Positions 58,656 to 64,000 of a DNA stretch of 64,000 nucleotides are shown here, piece after piece. The stretch lies in the NCBI RefSeq assembly GCF_002807055.1, contig NZ_NIXN01000007.1:179567-243566 (forward strand). The letters are read 5' to 3'. The position numbers and the translations under genes are program-made. This DNA is from Confluentibacter citreus (GTDB lineage: Bacteria; Bacteroidota; Bacteroidia; Flavobacteriales; Flavobacteriaceae). Under the pieces are notes generated by a model, which was not told the origin of the DNA, did no database searches, and saw nothing but the letters and a program-made list of their open reading frames with translations. The number at the start of each line of letters is the position of its first letter. The first letter of the stretch is position 1.

Positions 58656-58663
58656 CAAAGATA
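58656..58663 (-). promoter_or_regulatory. -7 box of the small type A gene
   Basis: TATCTTTG on the minus strand, 42 nt upstream of the ATG at 58614, is an exact TAnnTTTG match. Confidence 0.45.
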
Positions 58664-58760
58664 CAAACAATTACGGGTAATTATCTTTTAAAAGTAAATA
58701 TAATCGATGAAATACACTATTTAAAATAAAAAAGTAAGAAAAATATATAAATTATACATA

Positions 58761-58795
58761 AAAAAAGCTACCCAATTTCTTAGGTAGCTTTTTTT
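58761..58795 (-). terminator. Terminator of the giant type A gene
   Basis: AAAAAAGCTACC (58761-58772) pairs with GGTAGCTTTTTT (58783-58794) with a 10-nt loop. It lies 19 bp beyond the stop of the giant gene, and on the minus strand it ends in a T run. Confidence 0.9.
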
Positions 58796-58813
58796 AAATT
58801 TTTAAAGTAAAAA

Positions 58814-61800
58814 TTATTGATTTATAATCACTTTTTTACTAATGGTTCCATAAGAAGAAACAACTTTAACGATATAATTTCCTTCTGATACATTACCGAC
58901 GGAAATTCTAATATCATTAGAGATGCTAGGCAAGTTTGTTTTGTTCCAGGATTTTAAAGTTTGTCCTAATATATTCATTAAATACACTTGATTAACTTCT
59001 GTATCAGGTGACGTTTGTATCAATATTTCCTTAGTGTTGCTTAAATAGTTTATTTGGAACTGATCTAATGTTTCATCCGTTAGAGATAGCGTCTTATTAT
59101 TCTTCATAAATGTTATAAAGAATCTGTTTATATGATTGCCAGCCTCCAGATTGGCAGTATACTTAGTATCTTTATCATTTATCTTGGTATAGGTTTCCAA
59201 TAAACTATCATAAATATAAACTTTAGTACTTGGGTCTATATGCTCCATTTTAGGAATAGATATCTCAACTGGACCTGCTTTTTTAAGGAATATACCAAAC
59301 GGGTATTGTTTTGTTTCATCAAAAGCACCAACACCCTGAATTGTATATTTATCATTATTTATCATAAACAACATGTCACTAGGCAATGTTTCGAACACCT
59401 TGGCATCATAACCATAATCAAATCCGTCGGAAGCTTCATTATTAGCAGTAAAAGCTAATAACAAATGTCTTCTAGCACCTTCAGGCGATTTAAATTGGAA
59501 TCTAATCCGCCTAATGGCAGTGTCATCCACAGCTGGATTTGAGCCACTCTTCGCAGTAGAACTACTTGGTTTTAAAAATCTTGAATCGTCCGGATTTTGT
59601 TCAGTTTTAAAGATTCTTTGGCTATTTTTAAATCTAACTTCATTGGATATTTTATTAACATTCGCTGAATGAACAAAGAAGCCTTGAGCCACTGGAATAT
59701 AATCACCAGGCTCTAATAATGAAGATCCGCCTCCACTAATTCCATAACCATCTGTAGTGGTTAAGGGAGAAGATACGGGAGGCACACCGCCTGCTAAAGT
59801 ATATGTAGCATAACCTCCTTGATAGTCTCTTAAAACATGCGTATTATTAGTTGTATAATGTATCCAGAAATAAAGAGTCCCATCAATACTGCCTGTTGTT
59901 GTTGGATGAGCTGTTGTAGGCATATCTAAACCAGTAATAGGATCTGGGAAAGGGCTAATTAGTGGTATATTGTCTTTAATAAATTCTCTGGCATCGATAG
60001 CAGACGGATATGGGTTTCCAATTAATATCTCATTGCCTATATTTACAGAATTAGTAATCACATTGTTATTTGGTTTACCTATGAATGTATAGTTTTGGTA
60101 TGCATTGCTAGATCCGCTTCCTTTCATGGTATAGCCTAAACCTGCTTTGATAGGTAAGTTTTTATTCAATTTAACCCAACTAGAATAGGTATTAGAGGTT
60201 CTATTTTCAAAAGTCCATAACCAATATTCCGGTATAGATATAGGATTGGTTGGCGAAGCATCATAGCCACTAGGTCGCCAGTTTATTGTCTGCGGATTAT
60301 TTGTATTTGTACCATCCAACTTGTTATTAAATAAGGTTGCCGGCATGTTATTGCTGGTGGTATTTTTGGCACCTACAGGCGACCCCCAGTAGTTATAGTT
60401 AAATTTATTTACAACCCCTTGTTGGTCACGTTCAATATCTCCCGAACTTGTTACATCTAGAATGCTTTCGTTAAACTGAATGGTGGGGTTGCCACCTGTA
60501 TTATAGCGTTTTTGCACTAACTGCGATTCACCAACCAAATCAATTTTCCCGTCAAGTTTTAAATAATGGGTTATCCAAAGGCCATGACCTAGATTGGTTT
60601 CATCTTGGGCACCAGCGCTATTGGTGATGGTTAATTCATTAGTTTTAACAAATAAGCCTAATAACGTCAGATCTTTTGCATTGGAAGTTATGTTGTGGGA
60701 GGTCTCAACAATATTCCAATCGATCTTGGTTCCGTTTACGGTACTATTTGGAGGGTACCAAACAACAGGTTGTTCCCAGGTGCTATTGGTTTCCCATAAG
60801 CCATTGTTTGCCGATCTGTATGGCAGTGGAGCTGTTTCTTCTTGGTCAGAGTAAATATTTCTCAATCGACCACTCAAACTACCTTTTGTTGGCGTTAAAT
60901 AGCCGCAATTTAAATCCATGCGATAATAGCCATCTAAATTGGACCATAGCAATGGATTATCCTCAATGCCATCTTGTGTGGCGTCTTGACCATAAATTTT
61001 TAATGGAATGATTTCCCCCATAACATCATCGGCACCATTCAGCTTTATTTCTTGATTCATCATTTGATGAATATGTTCAACATCCAAAGCCTTATTCCAT
61101 ATTCTTAGTTCATCAATCCAGCCATGATAATAATTAACGGGCTTGTTGGGAGGATTATTAGCTTGATCCGTAGCACCTAAAATACATTCCATGTCATTAG
61201 GGGTAGGAGCACTACCATTAGCACTTGCTTTTTCAACCCCATTCATGTATAGTTTATAAGTACTGCCATTAAACGTTACAGCAATATGATGCCATGTTGT
61301 TGCGTCGATAGCATTACTTGAAATGGAATTATTGTCCCAATGGAATTCTACAGAGTTTCCATTTAATCTTAAATCGTATCCTGTAGATAAATCATTGGCA
61401 TTACGTTTAGATAAAATACTTTGGGTACCAATTAAATCTTCTGGTTTCACCCACATTTCAATACTAAAAGGCCCTGTTCTATCATAATTGTCTTTAAAAG
61501 TAACATAGTCATCTATACCGTCAAAATCAATCTGGCTACAACTATTGATAGTCACTTGTACATTACTGGAACATTCATTAACGGTCCAAGTAAGAGTATA
61601 TGTCCCAGGTACACCTGTAAAGATAGCATTAGGGTCATTTACGTCAGAGAATGAGTAATTACTGATTCCACATGCGGTAGGAAATGAGGTTACAGTCCAA
61701 GTTCCAATTTCACCAGTACCAGGGTAATCTGGAGAGGCAGGAGCCGCATTAGGAACTTTATAATTACCATTCCAAACACCATTGTCATAATTTTGTTGAG

Positions 61801-64000
61801 CTGTAAGTGTATTATCGTAAGCATGCAGTGTTACAGTATCTTCACCACACTCATTAGTAATTGGAACTATATTTTCGCCTGCATAAGATAATGTAGCTTC
61901 AATGGTAATAAACTCAGTACCAGAAGTATCATTACTTCTACAACCATTAATTAAGGATGTTGCCCCATAATTTTGCACACCCGGTGTGAGAGGACTTATA
62001 TTTACACTAGATCCAGTATTAACCACTACGCCAAAATCATCCGTCCATTCAATTTCTTCATCAATTGGGTTGTTAGGGATCTGAACATTATCTAATGCCC
62101 AAGAACTTCCTATGCTACTTCCTGCTTCAAAATAAAAACGAATCCTTATATTATTTAAGCCTATGTAATTTTGCAGATCAATTTCTATTGGAACAAAATT
62201 CTCCATATGAGTGCCAGCACCAGATGTTGATGGCCCAGAAAAATCATGAGGTAAACCATTAAATGTATTTATACCAGGGTCTAGTGGATTTACTAAAGGA
62301 TCGTAAGTGTTGCCTCCATCAGTAGAAATTTCTATTTTAATTTCCGCACTAGCTTGTAAAAAGTATGCGGTATCAAATGTTAATGTAGCATCAGTTAGGC
62401 CATAAGTGCTAAAAATAGGTGTTTCTAAGGATGACCATGTATTCCCCCATGGCTGACCTTGTCTTCTAATATTTCTTAAATCACCATGTACAATAACATA
62501 TTTAGGATCTGTTGCATTGTATAGGGTTCCAGAGGCATCCCTGCCGCCAGTCTGATTTGTAATTTCTGCCCAAATAGAATTCTTTTCACTACTATTACTT
62601 GCTGGAAGTTTCCATTCATCAATACCGTTTATCCTCCATCCTTCGGGGTTAGCAAAATTAAATAATCCTCCTTCATTCAATTCAGAATTAACGCCATATT
62701 GACTTTCAACTTCAACCAATACAGATTCTCCTAAACAAATAGTCAAATCTGGATTATTTGTTATAGTAGGAGGTATATCAGGAGGTATTACAGCTATAAT
62801 AGCTATAGGTGAAAACCCTAAACAATCACCTACATTTATCACTGCTCTTAACATGGTGGTAACTTGAACATCCATTAGTGTATATGTTGTAGTTGTATTG
62901 GCAATTGTAGACCAATTACCGCCACCATTTGTAGAATACTCCCAACGTGCAATATCATCGTTTAAAGCTGGATCTATGCCAGATAAAGTTAAAAGAACGT
63001 CTTGTTGAATAGTATCGCCAGTAACAGGGTCTATTGGGCAAGCGGTTATTTCAATAACATCGGAAGCATCAGCAGAAGTTTCTGTTTGGACATTATAACC
63101 CGTAAGTGTCCCACTATCAATAGTAGGTGCATTTACAGTAATAATGGTTTCGCATGTATCGGTATTACCTTGACTGTCTGTAACCGTTAAAGTCACTGTA
63201 TTGGTACCAATATCGCTACATCCAAATGAGTCTTTGTCTAAGCTAAGTGTTATGGGGCCACAGTTATCTGTAGAACCGTCATTAATTTGACTTGGTAAAA
63301 TTGTGGCTTCACCAGTTACTCCATCTAGGGTAACAGTAAGTGTGTATGGAGCAATACAACTTGCAATAGGATCGATAGCATCGTTAACAGTTATTGTTTG
63401 TGTTACGTTCCTGCTATTTCCAGCATTATCGGTTACACTATAAAGTCTAGTAACCACTACAGGGCAAGTACCAGATGGTGTATCACTAACCCATGCCACC
63501 TGTGGATTGGCGGTACAGTTATCAGCTTCATCAATAACAACATTAATATCTGGTGCAGGTGCAGATCCAGAAGCTACAATTGGAGCAGGGTTAGAGGCTG
63601 TTGGAAATTCATTGTCAATTACTGTAACGGTTTGATTACAGGAATCAGATTCATTGCCATTTTGGTCTGTTGCGGTCCATACTACGGTTGTGTTTCCAAC
63701 AGGAAATACATATGTAGTAGGATTTATTATTGTGCCTCCAACTCTAGCTATAAAAGTAAAGTTGCCAGATGTTGTACAATTATCAGATGCTGTTGGTATT
63801 CCTATGTTAGCTGTTGTTGAGCAGTTTCCTGCACCATCATCAGATGTGTTTACTGTTACTGGAGCTGGGCATGCAATGGTCGGGTCGATATCATCCTGCG
63901 CTGTTATCACCACTGTCTGAACATCGGTATTGCCCGCGGCATCGGTTGCTGTAACGGTAATGTTTATGGTTCCCCCGTCCACGGCGGCCTGAGTGGTGCC
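58814..64000 (-). CDS. Giant T9SS type A surface protein with HYR and LamG domains, 5' end outside window
   Basis: A partial protein with 1728 codons visible, continuing past position 64000 with no stop. The N-terminal part seen (about 1-300) carries HYR-type modules (AAGNTDVQTVVI, DPTIACPAPVTV, ASDNCTTSG). Ig-like segments and a jelly-roll region (about 430-650) follow. A LamG domain at about 820-980 shows FDGIDDYVTF, FSIEMWVKPE and HIAVTFNG, with DELRIWNKAL near its end. The final module (about 1490 on) is a type A T9SS CTD protein and is duplicated in the adjacent 263-aa gene. LamG and HYR modules suggest glycan or matrix binding outside the cell. Exact function unknown. Confidence 0.85.
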   Translation of the reverse strand, partial: GTTQAAVDGGTINITVTATDAAGNTDVQTVVITAQDDIDPTIACPAPVTVNTSDDGAGNCSTTANIGIPTASDNCTTSGNFTFIARVGGTIINPTTYVFPVGNTTVVWTATDQNGNESDSCNQTVTVIDNEFPTASNPAPIVASGSAPAPDINVVIDEADNCTANPQVAWVSDTPSGTCPVVVTRLYSVTDNAGNSRNVTQTITVNDAIDPIASCIAPYTLTVTLDGVTGEATILPSQINDGSTDNCGPITLSLDKDSFGCSDIGTNTVTLTVTDSQGNTDTCETIITVNAPTIDSGTLTGYNVQTETSADASDVIEITACPIDPVTGDTIQQDVLLTLSGIDPALNDDIARWEYSTNGGGNWSTIANTTTTYTLMDVQVTTMLRAVINVGDCLGFSPIAIIAVIPPDIPPTITNNPDLTICLGESVLVEVESQYGVNSELNEGGLFNFANPEGWRINGIDEWKLPASNSSEKNSIWAEITNQTGGRDASGTLYNATDPKYVIVHGDLRNIRRQGQPWGNTWSSLETPIFSTYGLTDATLTFDTAYFLQASAEIKIEISTDGGNTYDPLVNPLDPGINTFNGLPHDFSGPSTSGAGTHMENFVPIEIDLQNYIGLNNIRIRFYFEAGSSIGSSWALDNVQIPNNPIDEEIEWTDDFGVVVNTGSSVNISPLTPGVQNYGATSLINGCRSNDTSGTEFITIEATLSYAGENIVPITNECGEDTVTLHAYDNTLTAQQNYDNGVWNGNYKVPNAAPASPDYPGTGEIGTWTVTSFPTACGISNYSFSDVNDPNAIFTGVPGTYTLTWTVNECSSNVQVTINSCSQIDFDGIDDYVTFKDNYDRTGPFSIEMWVKPEDLIGTQSILSKRNANDLSTGYDLRLNGNSVEFHWDNNSISSNAIDATTWHHIAVTFNGSTYKLYMNGVEKASANGSAPTPNDMECILGATDQANNPPNKPVNYYHGWIDELRIWNKALDVEHIHQMMNQEIKLNGADDVMGEIIPLKIYGQDATQDGIEDNPLLWSNLDGYYRMDLNCGYLTPTKGSLSGRLRNIYSDQEETAPLPYRSANNGLWETNSTWEQPVVWYPPNSTVNGTKIDWNIVETSHNITSNAKDLTLLGLFVKTNELTITNSAGAQDETNLGHGLWITHYLKLDGKIDLVGESQLVQKRYNTGGNPTIQFNESILDVTSSGDIERDQQGVVNKFNYNYWGSPVGAKNTTSNNMPATLFNNKLDGTNTNNPQTINWRPSGYDASPTNPISIPEYWLWTFENRTSNTYSSWVKLNKNLPIKAGLGYTMKGSGSSNAYQNYTFIGKPNNNVITNSVNIGNEILIGNPYPSAIDAREFIKDNIPLISPFPDPITGLDMPTTAHPTTTGSIDGTLYFWIHYTTNNTHVLRDYQGGYATYTLAGGVPPVSSPLTTTDGYGISGGGSSLLEPGDYIPVAQGFFVHSANVNKISNEVRFKNSQRIFKTEQNPDDSRFLKPSSSTAKSGSNPAVDDTAIRRIRFQFKSPEGARRHLLLAFTANNEASDGFDYGYDAKVFETLPSDMLFMINNDKYTIQGVGAFDETKQYPFGIFLKKAGPVEISIPKMEHIDPSTKVYIYDSLLETYTKINDKDTKYTANLEAGNHINRFFITFMKNNKTLSLTDETLDQFQINYLSNTKEILIQTSPDTEVNQVYLMNILGQTLKSWNKTNLPSISNDIRISVGNVSEGNYIVKVVSSYGTISKKVIINQ

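Noticed and set aside
63398..63820. 140-aa Cys/Ser-rich plus-strand ORF
   Set aside because: Antisense shadow of the giant T9SS gene; composition reflects the opposite strand's Thr/Val codons.

Overview
The window is chromosomal DNA of a Flavobacteriaceae-type bacterium (Bacteroidota). Evidence: AT-rich sequence; several genes preceded by the Bacteroidota -7 box TAnnTTTG; five secreted proteins with type A or type B C-terminal sorting domains of the type IX secretion system (T9SS); a LytTR regulator beside rpsF-rpsR-rplI; and lineage-typical conserved families (DUF5606, DUF6495, DUF349, DUF368). The genus cannot be fixed from this sequence. No rRNA, tRNA, transposase, phage or CRISPR locus is visible.

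Layout. 1-9 kb: a sigma-54-type response regulator without a DNA-binding domain, an exported coiled-coil protein, PPK2 polyphosphate kinase, lysA, sucC, a DUF1456 protein, a TerB-like protein and uvrB. 9-18.5 kb: three consecutive T9SS type B surface proteins (568, 1631 and 907 aa) sharing one Cys-Asp-rich repeat module. 18.5-25.6 kb: an ABC-2 exporter, a cryptic kinase-like protein, a pRiA4b ORF-3-like protein, heme A synthase, a four-helix-bundle gene in a repeat-flanked cassette, tRNA nucleotidyltransferase and tsaC-type Sua5/YrdC. 25.6-31 kb: a glycan/LPS cluster (GT4, DUF5672, LPS-kinase-like, GT2, GT9) running into dapD. 31-39.5 kb: ruvX, def, DUF5606, DUF349, aroE with two DUF368 proteins, and a TPR protein. 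39.7-47.4 kb: class III aminotransferase, OstA/LptA-like protein, purA, Fur-family regulator, relA/spoT and rdgB. 47.5-57.8 kb: DUF486, hpf, rlmH, nadC, yihY, priA, LytTR regulator, ribosomal proteins S6-S18-L9, DUF6495 and hisS. 57.8-64 kb: a small T9SS type A protein and the 3' part of a giant T9SS type A protein that runs off the window.

How the genes work together: most are housekeeping. lysA, dapD and aroE serve lysine/peptidoglycan and aromatic synthesis. The DUF368 pair (candidate undecaprenyl-phosphate carriers), OstA and the glycosyltransferases serve the envelope. relA/spoT, hpf and PPK2 relate to starvation. About 15 kb encodes T9SS-exported surface proteins.

The least explained signals are non-coding. 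They are (i) a four-helix-bundle gene flanked by oppositely oriented 8-nt-period repeats that reach into both neighbouring genes, supplying the last codons of cca and apparently the TTG start of heme A synthase; (ii) similar 7-nt-period tracts at the left edge and inside the hisS reading frame; (iii) long imperfect palindromic elements upstream of hisS; and (iv) a short palindrome family with a CCCGATAGCTATCGGG core. A predicted, unannotated kinase-fold protein at 20.4 kb is the best protein-level lead.
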